From positions 14,669,706 through 14,733,705 of the forward strand of contig NC_062992.1 in NCBI RefSeq assembly GCF_023078275.1: a stretch of DNA of 64,000 nucleotides. Reading direction: 5' to 3'. How positions within the stretch are numbered: position 1 is the first letter of the stretch; every line of letters starts with the position of its first letter. The notes under the pieces are model-generated. The model saw only the letters and a program-made list of their open reading frames with translations. It was not told where the DNA came from and did not search any database. Of the stretch, positions 10,618-20,038 are shown in pieces. The position numbers and the translations under genes are program-made. The stretch is from Leguminivora glycinivorella (Eukaryota > Arthropoda > Insecta > Lepidoptera > Tortricidae).

Positions 10618-11205
10618 ACTTATATTGACCGGGATATAGACCGTGATTACCTTTTTGATTTTTGTCGAGCTCCCGATATTAGAATTAAAGAACACATTGC
10701 TGCAGTCAAAAAGAACGATACTCGCAAGTCTGCTATTGCTCAACATCTCATTGAGTCGGGTGCAAATCATTGGATCGAGTTGCATAGTCCTAAGGTAATT
10801 TCGACGGAACGCCACTACATACCGAGATTGGTAAGAGAAGCCATTGAGATTCACAAATATAAAAATTTCAATCGTGAGGATGGCTTCAAACTATCTAATG
10901 TATGGAATCCAGTGATTTGTTTGTGTAAAAAACCGGTGAAGTCAGAATTGAACAAACGTAGTGACACTGTGAGTGTAGTGTGTTTGGACAGACCATCGAG
11001 TGTGAACGCGACCAGTGGTAACGCTGAAAGTGAATGCAGCCGACGCGCGCGAAGGAGGGTAGATCGCTCGCTGTCTATACAATTTTAACATCCACCCGCC
11101 TTCGTCAGTTTTCCGTGATCATGATGCATGCAACTGCGTCGAAATATCGGGAGCTCGACAAAAATCAAAAAGGTAATCACGGTCTATATCCCGGTCAATA
11201 TAAGT
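10618..11205 (+). mobile_element. Penelope-like element fragment with 63-bp inverted repeats
   Basis: A coding scrap from the C-terminus of a Penelope-like element is enclosed by perfect 63-bp inverted repeats at 10618-10680 and 11143-11205. The left arm ends exactly where homology to the GIY-YIG region begins (RIKEH). The left arm is therefore probably an inverted copy of the element's own 3' flank attached to a 5'-truncated copy. Penelope-like elements are known for complex terminal repeat arrangements. Confidence 0.75.
10681..11088 (+). pseudogene. Penelope-like GIY-YIG endonuclease C-terminus, truncated
   Basis: The readable part begins RIKEHIAAVKK and continues through KSAIAQHLIE, GANHWIEL, STERHYIPRLVREAIEI and NFNREDG to a WNPVICLCK ending. 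These are hallmark blocks of the GIY-YIG endonuclease half of Penelope-like elements, which nicks DNA to prime reverse transcription. The catalytic GIY/YIG segment and the whole reverse transcriptase are missing upstream. The ATG at 10600 and the first 27 codons come from flanking DNA and the inverted repeat, so they are not part of the original protein. The tail after about 10945 has no homology I recognise. Confidence 0.75.
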
Positions 11206-11504
11206 CTAATGAAAATAACCGTGAATCATTCAAAACTCTTATAACGAGCCTGTACAAACGTTATATTCGGGGAAAATACTAGTTTGATTGCTTCAAGATA
11301 ATTAATTGACATAGAGACGTCTCTGCGAGAGAGAATAGTAAATATGTAAATAGAAGACACAAATATACTGTAGAGTAGACTCTAGCACAACTCTAGTTTA
11401 TTAGATAGAGGGTGTTATTAAGTTTGTTTTTCAGAAACGCCTGCGAGCGATATTACATATTTTGGGTAGATGTGTGCTATACGCTACCCGTAGTGTGTTT
11501 ATAC

Positions 11505-11835
11505 GTTATCCGTTCCGATATCGGATGTCGGAAGGATTTCAAATGGAAAAAATCCAAGATGGCGCCTGTAATGTATGGTATATTGGTCCTACATCCGATC
11601 ATCAGGCCCCGTAGCCAAATGGCATTTCTGCGACTCGAAACGAAAACGAAACGCCGAGAAATGTAGTCTTGCTCTCGAAACGAAACGCTCGTAGATATCT
11701 ATCTCCATCGCTCGTGCGTATTGACGCGACATACGCACGAGCGATGGAGATAGATATCTTCGAGCGTTTCGTTTCGAGAGCGTTTCGTGCCATTCGGCTA
11801 CATATCCAGATAATGTGAAAACCACGTGAAAACGC
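11505..11835. repeat. Palindromic MITE (GATATCGG family), copy 3, interrupted
   Basis: The left half (11505-11603) matches copies 1 and 2, including AAGATGGCGCCTGTAA. The right end resumes at about 11804 with AGATAATGTGAAAAC. The 200 bases between are an unrelated foldback element (11604-11803), so this MITE is the older insertion. Confidence 0.65.
11604..11803. repeat. Foldback element with a 50-bp hairpin
   Basis: The outer ends GTAGCCAAATGGCA (11611-11624) and TGCCATTCGGCTAC (11788-11801) are inverted. Inside, 11671-11720 and 11732-11781 are reverse complements at 49 of 50 positions, separated by an 11-base loop. Related sequences begin near 26046 and 36216. Transcribed, it would form a near-perfect long hairpin. 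Confidence 0.75.
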
Positions 11836-11888
11836 ACTAAGGCGTTTGAGAATTGGGGGAAGACTCGGATAAGTTCGCACACATCCAG

Positions 11889-11970
11889 CAGGCCCCCGTG
11901 GCGCAGTTGGGAGCGTGATGGCCCCGGCAAGGCCAGAGGTCGCAGGTTTAATACCTGCAGGTGTGGATTT
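11889..11970 (+). repeat. tRNA-like sequence, probable SINE head
   Basis: TGGCGCAGTTGGGAGC resembles a Pol III box A, and GGTTTAATACC about 45 bases later resembles a box B. A T-rich run follows. The acceptor stem does not pair, so it is a tRNA-derived repeat or relic rather than a working tRNA. Confidence 0.35.
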
Positions 11971-12142
11971 ATCCGTTTTTCCTTTTTAAAAATATGATGT
12001 TAAGTATTAAGAATCAACACCTGTAGGATATCACTTAAAGTAAGGACACCGTTTAAAGATATCATTTGATGAGGAAAAATAGAAATTGCAGATAAGAAAC
12101 ACCGTCATCATTTAGTAGACGAACTGAATGCCACTAGTGTTT

Positions 12143-12377
12143 AAGGCACTGGTCCCACCGCGAGCTAGTAAGCTATGAGCTATCGGCTATAAAAACGAAC
12201 AAAAGATAGTCGCTCCCGTGTAAATAAAAGAGACACGGCGATGTTTATAGTTACTCGCCCAGCGGTGAGCTATCAAAATCGCCGTGTCTCTTTTATTTGC
12301 ACGGGAGTGCTTATCTTTTGTTCGTTTTTATAGCCGATAGCTCATAGCTTACTAGCTCGCGGTGAGACCAGTGCCTA
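12143..12377. repeat. Foldback MITE with about 107-bp arms
   Basis: The arms at 12143-12250 and 12270-12377 are inverted copies with only a few mismatches by eye, and both ends read AGGCACTGGT on their own strand. The loop is about 19 bases. There is no ORF. The near-identity of the arms implies recent formation or ongoing arm homogenisation. Confidence 0.75.
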
Positions 12378-12587
12378 AGTGAGAGCTTTTTTTATCAGAA
12401 TCGAATCTAATCAAATTTTCTTAACCTAACAATCTTTAAAGTATATAAAAAAATACTTTTCATTGCAAAATGAAAAAAAAAGAATTATATTGATTTATTG
12501 ATGTGTAAAAATTTATTCATATGTTAATCTATAATTTATATTTTGTATTATTTTATTTATATATAATACTAACATAGAGTAGGTAGG

Positions 12588-12619
12588 ACTTTTTTCTGTT
12601 ACTAGTAACAGAAAAAAGT
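12588..12619. repeat. Perfect 32-bp palindrome
   Basis: The 16-base half ACTTTTTTCTGTTACT is followed directly by its exact reverse complement, with no spacer. Next to it is an AT-rich gene-free tract. Confidence 0.85.
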
Positions 12620-13367
12620 ACGTAACACAATTATGGGGACACTCCCGAAATAAAATTTTTAATTTAATTTAATTACTAAAAAATGTAATATAATCCATTT
12701 GGTCTCTATTCTATAATAAATTTCCAACAATTTATAATGAGGGCAATAGCAAATACTCCTAACATTTATACGGAATCTGAATATTTCTCGTTATTCCGTC
12801 ATTTTGGACGCAAAAAGTCCAAACTGTACTTAATTTTAATGTACGTAGGATCATTATTTTCTAAATTAGTCCAGAATAAAATTTTACCACGATTATAGAA
12901 TAAGAACCTTACTGTATTGTTTAATGGGTCGTGATTTCTGTATCTCGTTTGTCTCACAAGTTTATTATTTTGGTAGTGAAGGACAAATTTGAATTTTATG
13001 ACATTTACTTCCTGAAGCGTGACATAGCGCTCCATAAAATAGGACCCCTGATATTTTGATTTTAGAACGACGTGGCCAATGAAAAGGGGGACTGAGTAAA
13101 AGCATTTGGCAATAAGTACAATTTTGTAACAAAATAGCGGTTACTTGAAAATACTTTATTTCAATATTTTCTTGTCTTTATTTTGTGCCTCTATTTCGAC
13201 AAGCAGAGCCTTCGAAACTTTTCCTTACCTGCCTAAAAAATCATGATATTATTGGAATAACGGGTTGCTAGCCCGTCGCCCGCACCACAAAATATTGAAC
13301 CCATAACCCACAGTCGACTTTTACGACACTCACTAGAGTACACTGGGTGGTGAAATTCAAGAGATCA
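12620..13367. other. Gene-free stretch
   Basis: AT-rich sequence. A minus-strand 78-residue frame at 12799-13035 has no recognisable motif and is left uncalled. Confidence 0.3.
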
Positions 13368-13588
13368 TCCCCACACAAGAGACGCATGTCCTGAGGCGCG
13401 GAACGGACGTCCGCGCCACGCCGCCTGAATGTAATTTAAAAAACGTCTCCTCAGTACATTTTGGATAGGAAAGACGTAAGACGCGCCCCCAGGCGACGCG
13501 TCGCTTGACGCGCGCCGCGCCTACTGGAGCGCGCCAAGAGACGTACGTCTCTTGCGCGTCCTCAGGACATGCGTCTCTTGAGTGGGGA
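13368..13588. repeat. GC-rich MITE with 28-bp inverted ends
   Basis: TCCCCACACAAGAGACGCAT at the left and its near-exact reverse complement at 13561-13588 (one mismatch in 28) bound a CpG-rich interior with many ACGT/GCGC words. The composition contrasts sharply with the AT-rich surroundings, marking it as inserted DNA. Confidence 0.65.
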
Positions 13589-13737
13589 CGGTCCCTAACA
13601 CGACACCACACGGGAACCATTTCAATGTGAGAAGTACAAATCATAGATGTCCCGCCCCCAAGTCACGAGTAATTTACTGACATGTCGGATTTCCTTCGAC
13701 GAACTGTAACTGCCTAGAGAGAACAGCACACACACTT

Positions 13738-13940
13738 TTTTTTTTTAATACTACGTCGGTGGCAAACAAGCATACGGCCCGCCTGATGTAAAGCGGTCAC
13801 CGTAACCTATGGACGCCTGCAACTCAAACAGTGTCACATGCGCGTTGCCACCCCATTAGAAACTTGTACATTCCCTTTTGCTGTGTTAAGTACACTCCTT
13901 GTACAAGGAGGGTTCGGGTTGCCGACGACTCAAAGGACAA
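13738..13940 (+). repeat. Interspersed repeat (GTCGGTGGCAAAC family), copy 1
   Basis: After a T-run the sequence reads ACGTCGGTGGCAAACAAGC, then CCGCCTGATG, AAGCGGTCACCG, and CACATGCGCGTTGCC. The same succession occurs inverted at 14219-14335, forward at 29325-29500, and in a divergent form at 17785-17940. It is a common non-coding lepidopteran repeat. Confidence 0.65.
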
Positions 13941-14145
13941 TAGACACTTATTCATAATTATTCAGGTTTCTAGTCTTTATCCCTGACGAAACTAACCCAT
14001 TCTAGATTTCAAAGAGCATGTATTGATATCACAGGATGTCAATAAAATAATAACCCTTAGGGACACTTGCACCACCGAAAATGGTGGGTTAACCTCGGGC
14101 TTTAAACCCTGTTATTAAATATATTTAAAACATTCTTAAAAGGAG

Positions 14146-14219
14146 TGTACAGTTGACTACAAAGATATGTATACAATAAGGTGAAAAAATGGATACATGT
14201 CTTTGTAGTCGACTGTACA
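14146..14219. repeat. Hairpin, 27-bp arms
   Basis: 14146-14172 and 14193-14219 are inverted copies with two mismatches around the core ACTACAAAGA. The hairpin touches the next repeat copy, so it may be one terminus of that element. Confidence 0.6.
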
Positions 14220-14335
14220 AGTTTCTAATGGGTCGGCAACGCGCATGTGATACCCCTTGAGTTGCAGGGGTCCATAGGTTGCGGTGACCGCTTTCCATCA
14301 GGCGGGCCGTATAAATGCCACCGACAGGGTAAAAA
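14219..14335 (-). repeat. GTCGGTGGCAAAC-family repeat, inverted copy
   Basis: On the minus strand this reads the same blocks as copy 1: CGGTGGCATTTATACGGCCC, the CCGCCTGATGG line, and CACATGCGCGTTGCCGACCC. Together with copy 1 it forms a loose inverted pair about 300 bp apart. Confidence 0.6.
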
Positions 14336-14897
14336 AAAGGAAACACGCTTTTTTCATTAAAACCGAAATAAATTACACATATGAAAGAAAAAGTGACCAA
14401 GTCCTCTGGTGCCTGAGGCTGAGCCTGACGCTTTTTTCATTGTGAAAGAAATGGAATTAAATGACATAAAAACCAACATTTCGTCAATATTATTCGGTTT
14501 TAATTTTAATGAACGTTACATTGGTCCTGCTCTAAATATATTTCACGAAAATACGAATATTTGTTTTTTGCTCAACTTTTTTAAAAGATGTGTACAAGTA
14601 CGTGTACATTTCTAAAAAATAATTAGAGACGTATGTTATAGACACCGTTAAAAAATCCACCTTTACAGACGTTACTTTGCGGACATCCATGCTGGTCAAA
14701 ACCTAGAAGATAGCAAAGGCTAATCCGCGAATAGATAACGTGCTAGGCAATCAGTGCTAACCCCTTAGACCTAGTCACTTGCGTATTTTATACCTACATG
14801 CAATAAAATTCATGTTTACATCCGTAATATCGTTATACAGATACAAATACTTGTCACTTCCATGCCATAATAATAATCATAAAAAAGACATAATAAC

Positions 14898-15133
14898 CTA
14901 ACCACAAAATTAAAATTTTGAAAAACCCCAGACATAGTGGACCGATTTTGATGAAACATGGCTAAGAACACTCCCGACTAATTCAGCTTTCAAACAAAAA
15001 AAAACTAAATCAAAATCGGTTCATCCGTTTGGGAGCCACAGACAGACACACACACAGACAGACGGACAGACAGCCAGACAAACAGACACGTCAAACTTAT
15101 AACACCCCGTCGCTTTTGCGTCGGGGGTTAAAG
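14898..15133. repeat. Interspersed repeat, copy 2 (CCCCCGAC-type ends)
   Basis: Direct copy of 6581-6812 with the same TAGTGGACCGATTTTGATGA line, an expanded GACA-type microsatellite (15040-15085) and a GTCGGGGGTTAAAG end. Confidence 0.6.
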
Positions 15134-15589
15134 ACAAAAATAAAGAAGAAACGCTCGTTTTCTTTCCTTCAACTAGGCTGTTCTCCGTTTATAGTTATTA
15201 GTTCTGGAAGTAATTTAGGCCCAAACTCAGTTACGGCGCTTTTCCGACAGCCCTGATTTGTATGAACGGGCCCTGAATCTTCCCTCCGGAGCTAAAAGGT
15301 GGTATCTCAGAAACAAATTATTTTGGATACGGAACTTTTAGAGCAAGATTTTAAGGTTACATTTACATTTAAGATATAATTTTTAGCTTAGCAAGGCTAA
15401 TAATAAGGAGGTAATATATTATTGACTAACGCCAAGAAATAGGTTCTTAAAGTGCGGCACTTTTGCCTTGTATTTATATAAATTGCCGTAGACGTAATGT
15501 CAAACACTTACTCACGTAATTATAATACAACCACATATCTCTTTTTTTTTTAATTTCGGTAAGACAATTTGCACTCCTACGAGTAACTA

Positions 15590-15727
15590 CACAGAAAACA
15601 GCCATGACTCAGGAACAAATATCTGTGCTAATCACACAAACAAATGCTCTTACCGTGATTAGAACCCAGGACCGCGGCTTAGAAGGCAACTAGCAGTGTC
15701 ACTAACCACTAGGCCAGAGTAGCCTTA
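15590..15727 (-). mobile_element. SINE family B, old minus-strand copy
   Basis: On the minus strand a tRNA-like head (TGGCCTAGTGGTTAG as box A, GGTTCTAATCA as box B) is followed by the family marker CAGATATTTGTTCCTGAGTC. Other copies are at 17463-17690, 44339-44520 and 63515-63750. This one is diverged and 3'-shortened. Confidence 0.65.
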
Positions 15728-16017
15728 ACTCATTGAATTAACGTAGATACTTTTTATCTAATCCACAACCCACTCATTACCGATTTCTACAAGTAAAATA
15801 ATACCTTAACTCAAAACACTAAGTTTTCCTTCACCTTATTCTTGATACAGTCGAGAACATTTATCTCTCGACGCCCGCCATTTCTCACGTTTTTAAATCG
15901 CCAGACCGCGAGAGGGTTTATTTTTTGTTCTAACCTCTAGGTTTAGTGAAATAAATGTAACGCTGTTTTGGGATAACATAAGAAGTACCTAACTACGGAG
16001 TGAAAAAATAATTATTT

Positions 16018-16290
16018 GCTTTATTTATTTATTTATTTAATCTTTATTGCACAAAATAAAACAGCGTACAAAAGGCGAACTTAATGCCGTAAGGCATTCT
16101 CTACCAGTCAACCATTGGGCAAAGCAGAAAAGTTGTAGGCGGTGCAAAACGTGATTAAAACAAGATAATTTGGTACTTTTAGGACACAATACATACAACC
16201 ATAAATAATGCATAATATATAAACATACACAAAATACATACATAATATTAATACAAATACATGTAAAATACATAATTATACATAATATGA
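16018..16290 (-). repeat. LINE 3' end, minus orientation, copy 1
   Basis: The TTTA microsatellite at 16019-16040 runs into CTTTATTGCACAAAATAAA, then GGCATTCTCTACCAGTCAACC. The same order occurs at 16824-17155. Read on the minus strand it is a LINE-like 3' UTR ending in a simple repeat; no coding part is retained. Confidence 0.5.
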
Positions 16291-16823
16291 AATCAGATGA
16301 AACTTACGAATCAATGGCAACAACAACTTTCAACTTTTCACTTTACAAGGGGGCAAAGTTGTTGTTTAACCGCACCCGTGCCAATATTTACACCCAGGCA
16401 AGCGAAAAATTCCAACATTACCTTACCTTAAGCGTAGCCAATGGATCAGAATATGGAATCTTGAGCATTGCGAGGGTTTCAAGACACGTAGGTTAAACAA
16501 ATTTTGCCACCGAGTGGAACACATAATTATCAAAAATGAAGAAAATATTAAGTCTAAATTATCAAACTAAGTGAGTAAGGCTGCCAGAGCTCAACGAGGG
16601 TGCGGTGTGCTGGTGACGGGAGGACCTACGTACGGAACTAATTTGTTCCGTCTATTGTCCTTTGAGTCGTCGGCAACCCAAACCCTCCTTGGAACTTCTA
16701 CACTCCCTATTTGCTGTGTACTTAACAAGCTTTCAGTTGACGTTATTGTCCAGTAAAATAAAGGTGACAGCTGGTAACTAGAGCTACCAAAAGCAACCGT
16801 GACTGTGCTTCATACAAACATGT

Positions 16824-17155
16824 TAAGGTAAGTAAGTAAGTAAGTAAATATTCTTTATTGCACCACAAGGATAACAGATTACAAATAGCAGACATTAAAC
16901 ATAGCAACAGGCGGTCTTATCGCTGTAAGCGATCTCTACCAGACAACCTTAGGGTAGCAGGAAATAAATAATAGACATTTTGAAAATGGTAGTGCAAGAA
17001 ATAATTAAAGGAATAGGAAAATTACACATACACTAAGTTAAATAATTATATACACCAATATTAAAAATAAATAAATAAAAATAAAATATCATGTACACAA
17101 ACATACACAATGCATACACACATACATACATACATAACAGGTACATCTCTATTTT
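16824..17155 (-). repeat. LINE 3' end, minus orientation, copy 2
   Basis: A TAAG microsatellite (about 16826-16848) is followed by TTCTTTATTGCACCACAAGG and GCGATCTCTACCAGACAACC, matching copy 1. It trails off into AT-rich DNA with ACATACA repeats. Confidence 0.5.
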
Positions 17156-17462
17156 AACACAAATGCGTCCCTGTTTATTTTACCGACACAATATTATGAA
17201 ATTACACGATAGAATGAATTTAATACAATAAATGTTCCGCCTGTTACATCAGTGTATTATGCTCGTAATATATTGTATTATTTGCCTGGGCGACTACATT
17301 AATGTTATTAAGTCGAGGGTGCAAGCAAATTGAGTAAAAAAGACATTATGAAATACGTTTCTTACGTACCTATGTAAAGTGTATGACATTTATTTCATGG
17401 AGGAATTGATAGGACCCTTAAACGGTTATTTGATGGAATCAAAAGTTATATTGTGTCTGTGA

Positions 17463-17690
17463 CAACCGGTTTGGCTCAGTCGGTAGTGACCCTGCCTGCT
17501 AAACCGTGGTCCAGGGTTCGAATCCCCGTAAGGGCATTTATTTGTGTGATGAGCACAGATATTTGTTCCTGAGTCATGGACGTTTTCTATCATGTAAGTA
17601 TTTGTATATTATGTATAATATCGTTGTCTGAGTACCCATAATACAAGTCTTCTTGAGCTTGCTGTGGGGCTCAATCAATCCGTGTAAGAA
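17463..17690 (+). mobile_element. SINE family B, well-preserved copy
   Basis: The head at 17463-17535 has box A-like TTGGCTCAGTCGGTAG and box B-like GGGTTCGAATCCCCGT, so it is tRNA-derived. The body carries GAGCACAGATATTTGTTCCT, CGTTGTCTGAGTACCC and TTGAGCTTGCTGTGGGGCTC and ends near CCTGTAATATTTA with T-rich repeats. This is the best reference copy of the family here. Confidence 0.75.
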
Positions 17691-17784
17691 TGTCCTGTAA
17701 TATTTACTTTTATTTATTTATTTTTCTAATGATTGGTAGAAGATACATTTTCTCTAAAGGATTTATTATTGTAAGAAACGTGTC

Positions 17785-17940
17785 TTTTTTTTATGAAATA
17801 GGCAGCAAACGAGCAGACGAGCCGCCTGATGGTAAGCAGTCATCGCCGCCCATGGACATAAGCAACATCAGGGGAGCCACTTATGCGTTGCCGACCTTTG
17901 AGAACCCTAAATACCTGCTTCTTGAAGAACCCCATGTCAT
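17785..17940 (+). repeat. Divergent relative of the CCGCCTGATGG repeat
   Basis: After a T-run, GCCGCCTGATGGTAAGCAGT and TTATGCGTTGCCGACC recall the 13738 repeat. The remaining sequence is distinct. The 141-residue ORF at 17690-18115 spans this repeat and flanking SINE sequence and is not a gene. Confidence 0.5.
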
Positions 17941-18019
17941 AGCGCAAGGGGAACACCTCATGTGTCTTCCTATTTATCACACAAACAATATGCACACGCA
18001 CACACGCGCGCATGCACAC

Positions 18020-18082
18020 TGTAAATTAATATATCAAGTGTGTGTGTCTGTTTTTTTGTCCGTCCTTCACGGCAAAACGGAG
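18020..18082 (+). mobile_element. Helitron-like element, 5' half, split by the retrovirus
   Basis: GTGTGTGTCTG...TTGTCCGTCCTTCACGG and CAAAACGGAG match the intact Helitron-like copy at 51299-51478. The very start is degenerate. The sequence continues at 25569 with CGACAAATTGTCGTGATTTT after the retroviral insertion and its GGAG duplication (18079-18082 and 25565-25568). Confidence 0.75.
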
Positions 18083-18427
18083 AATTATATAGGGAGGCAG
18101 CAGTGGAGGAGATAAATTACAAGATTGCGTCGGATATAAGAGATTTAATTAAAATATTAAAGATTACATTTATAACTTAATCTAACGAGTTGTCCTAAGA
18201 CCCGATGTTAGGTGTCAAAAAGGCTCAGAGTGAGCTTGCACTTCCGTTTTATTAACACAGTTGGACCAATTGCCCAATATCGAAGATGCGATGCGCGGGC
18301 GCGGGGTGACATCATGGTGACGTGCGGCGCATACGCAGGCGTGATGCAGTGTTGATGATGCGACGCTGTGACGTATCTCGATGACGTAGTCATGACGTTG
18401 TGTAGTGAGCCAGGTGCGCGTCTAACA
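18083..18427 (-). repeat. 3' LTR of the endogenous retrovirus
   Basis: 345 bp. On the minus strand it starts TGTTAGACGCGCACC and ends CCCTATATAATT. It appears identical to 25220-25564. A polyadenylation-type AATAAA lies at 18248-18253 (minus). Four CGTCA/TGACG motifs, CRE-like half sites, lie at 18318-18322, 18369-18373, 18382-18386 and 18393-18397 in the U3-side part. The left edge borders the GGAG duplication. Confidence 0.95.
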
Positions 18428-18437
18428 CCTCCCCTCT
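18428..18437 (-). promoter_or_regulatory. Polypurine tract (plus-strand primer)
   Basis: AGAGGGGAGG on the minus strand lies directly against the LTR start TGTTAG. It overlaps the last two bases of the env stop codon (TAG at 18436-18438). RNase H-resistant purine runs at this position prime plus-strand synthesis in LTR retroelements. Confidence 0.9.
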
Positions 18438-20001
18438 AAGTAGAGCAACTATTTGCTAGGTTTAGTGCAAATGTTGCGGCTTTCTGTAGTTCTAAGTCTT
18501 CTGCTTTATTTATGTTCACCTTTTTGGTAGCTCGATATCTTCTATAAACTATAAAAGCTGTTGCGCTTGCTCCGAGTAGTAAGATGAGGTATAATGGTAT
18601 TGTAGTATGATAGAAACTTGGGGATAAGGTTTCGTTAATTTCGATCGGTTTCTCCATAGATAGCTTCTGTTCAATAATATCGAGGTTTCCCAAGTTTATG
18701 GAGCTCATTTTCAGGACAGTGTTGGAATCATCTTGTTTACTCTCCAGAGGTATTGACATTATTTTTAGTGGTTGCCCACGGATCTTGTTGTTTATATTTA
18801 TTATGGTGAAATGTGGAGACCTTATAGAGCAATGTTGTGGTATGGTCGCGATATAGCTTCCTTTTAATATAAGGTGTTGTTCTTGTTGACAGCTGGTTTT
18901 AACTTTGGTGGGAAGCGGAAAAGTTACGGCGTAATGTTGATCGTCCAGCTCTAGCAGAGCCTCCTTTGTCAGAGAGATAGGCGTGGTTACACACGTTTCA
19001 TCTATCTCCTGAGAGTGAATAAGTTTCTGGATGCAGTCTTGTTCAGTGCGTATTTGATGGCTGAGCTTTTGTTCGCAGATATACCAATCGCCAGATTTAG
19101 GGCATTCTGCCTCCGTGTACACATATTCTACAGAGTTGGTTGCTATGAAAGGATATGGAGGGATAAGGATTCGCCCGTTTTTATTTGGCAAAGGACATAA
19201 CTTATACAAATCGAATGAGCCTTGATAAATAATTGGTACTTTTAGGACAACGACTAACTCATTTCTTGAAAAATACGAACCTATATTAATAAAATTATAA
19301 TATTCTCTTATATCTAAATCTAAAATATGATTTTTATCATAGATTTCGTGTAATGTTTTAATCATTTCTTTAAGTGCATTAATGCTTAAAATCGAGTGGT
19401 GCACGTTACCTAGTCTACTAAAAGCTAGTATGTTTTCTATACGTAATAACTCTAAATACAAGTCGTTGACATTTTCATTAATAATGCTGAACAATTGCGT
19501 TAAGTGTAGTAATTTGAATGATTTAATGGTACTGTTTTTCAAATTTAGTAGTTCGTTATTTAGAATCTGATGATTACTAGATAACGTAGATAAGATTTTC
19601 TTTTGTTCGAGGATCCAATTTTTACATAAGCTTATGTGCTCATTAAAGTTTTTAGATATTTTTCCTTCGTTACTTTTGAGCATTTTAATAGCATGATCAT
19701 ACTTTATGGCATCATTATAATCTAAATTGCCACTTATACTTTTTATAACTGAACCTAATGGATTGATGAGCCCTCGACGAACCCTTTTGCTAGAAAAAGT
19801 ACTCAACTGCGCCGAAGCCTTTTCAAGCTTAGCATACAAATATTTTATGTGAAATTTAAATAAATTAAAAGTATTATTTGTTAGGGAGTTACTTGCATTA
19901 GTGAGTTCGGCTCTAATTAAGTCAATGTTGTCGCGAAAATTGTCGAGATTGATATTTTGTAAAAATGTGTGAAAATGGGATACAACTTTAGTGGGTCCCA
20001 T
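18436..20001 (-). CDS. env: Errantivirus envelope protein (Env), internal-Met frame
   Basis: The 521-residue frame is a baculovirus F-like insect retroviral envelope. A basic furin-type site RVRR lies at residues 73-76. It is followed at once by a GLINPLGS... block, the conserved fusion-peptide region of gypsy-type Envs. A long ectodomain with cysteines and N-x-S/T sites follows, then a C-terminal hydrophobic membrane anchor near residues 463-485 and a basic cytoplasmic tail (YRRYR). The ATG at 20001 is probably not the true start. The frame stays open upstream to about 20130 and overlaps the end of pol; in that overlap it encodes a leucine-rich, signal-peptide-like stretch ending Ala-Leu-Ala (about 20058-20099). 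A spliced subgenomic mRNA, as in other errantiviruses, is therefore likely. No internal stops are present. It would mediate membrane fusion at the cell surface or in endosomes. Confidence 0.9.
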   Translation of the reverse strand: MGPTKVVSHFHTFLQNINLDNFRDNIDLIRAELTNASNSLTNNTFNLFKFHIKYLYAKLEKASAQLSTFSSKRVRRGLINPLGSVIKSISGNLDYNDAIKYDHAIKMLKSNEGKISKNFNEHISLCKNWILEQKKILSTLSSNHQILNNELLNLKNSTIKSFKLLHLTQLFSIINENVNDLYLELLRIENILAFSRLGNVHHSILSINALKEMIKTLHEIYDKNHILDLDIREYYNFINIGSYFSRNELVVVLKVPIIYQGSFDLYKLCPLPNKNGRILIPPYPFIATNSVEYVYTEAECPKSGDWYICEQKLSHQIRTEQDCIQKLIHSQEIDETCVTTPISLTKEALLELDDQHYAVTFPLPTKVKTSCQQEQHLILKGSYIATIPQHCSIRSPHFTIININNKIRGQPLKIMSIPLESKQDDSNTVLKMSSINLGNLDIIEQKLSMEKPIEINETLSPSFYHTTIPLYLILLLGASATAFIVYRRYRATKKVNINKAEDLELQKAATFALNLANSCST

Positions 20002-20038
20002 TTTGAATGGTACTAGTCCGGGTCCATTATCGTAGCTT

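Noticed and set aside
11889..11970. Functional tRNA gene
   Set aside because: The acceptor stem does not pair and the T-arm deviates from consensus.
17690..18115. 141-residue ORF
   Set aside because: It crosses SINE B tail, another repeat and the Helitron start; no domain.
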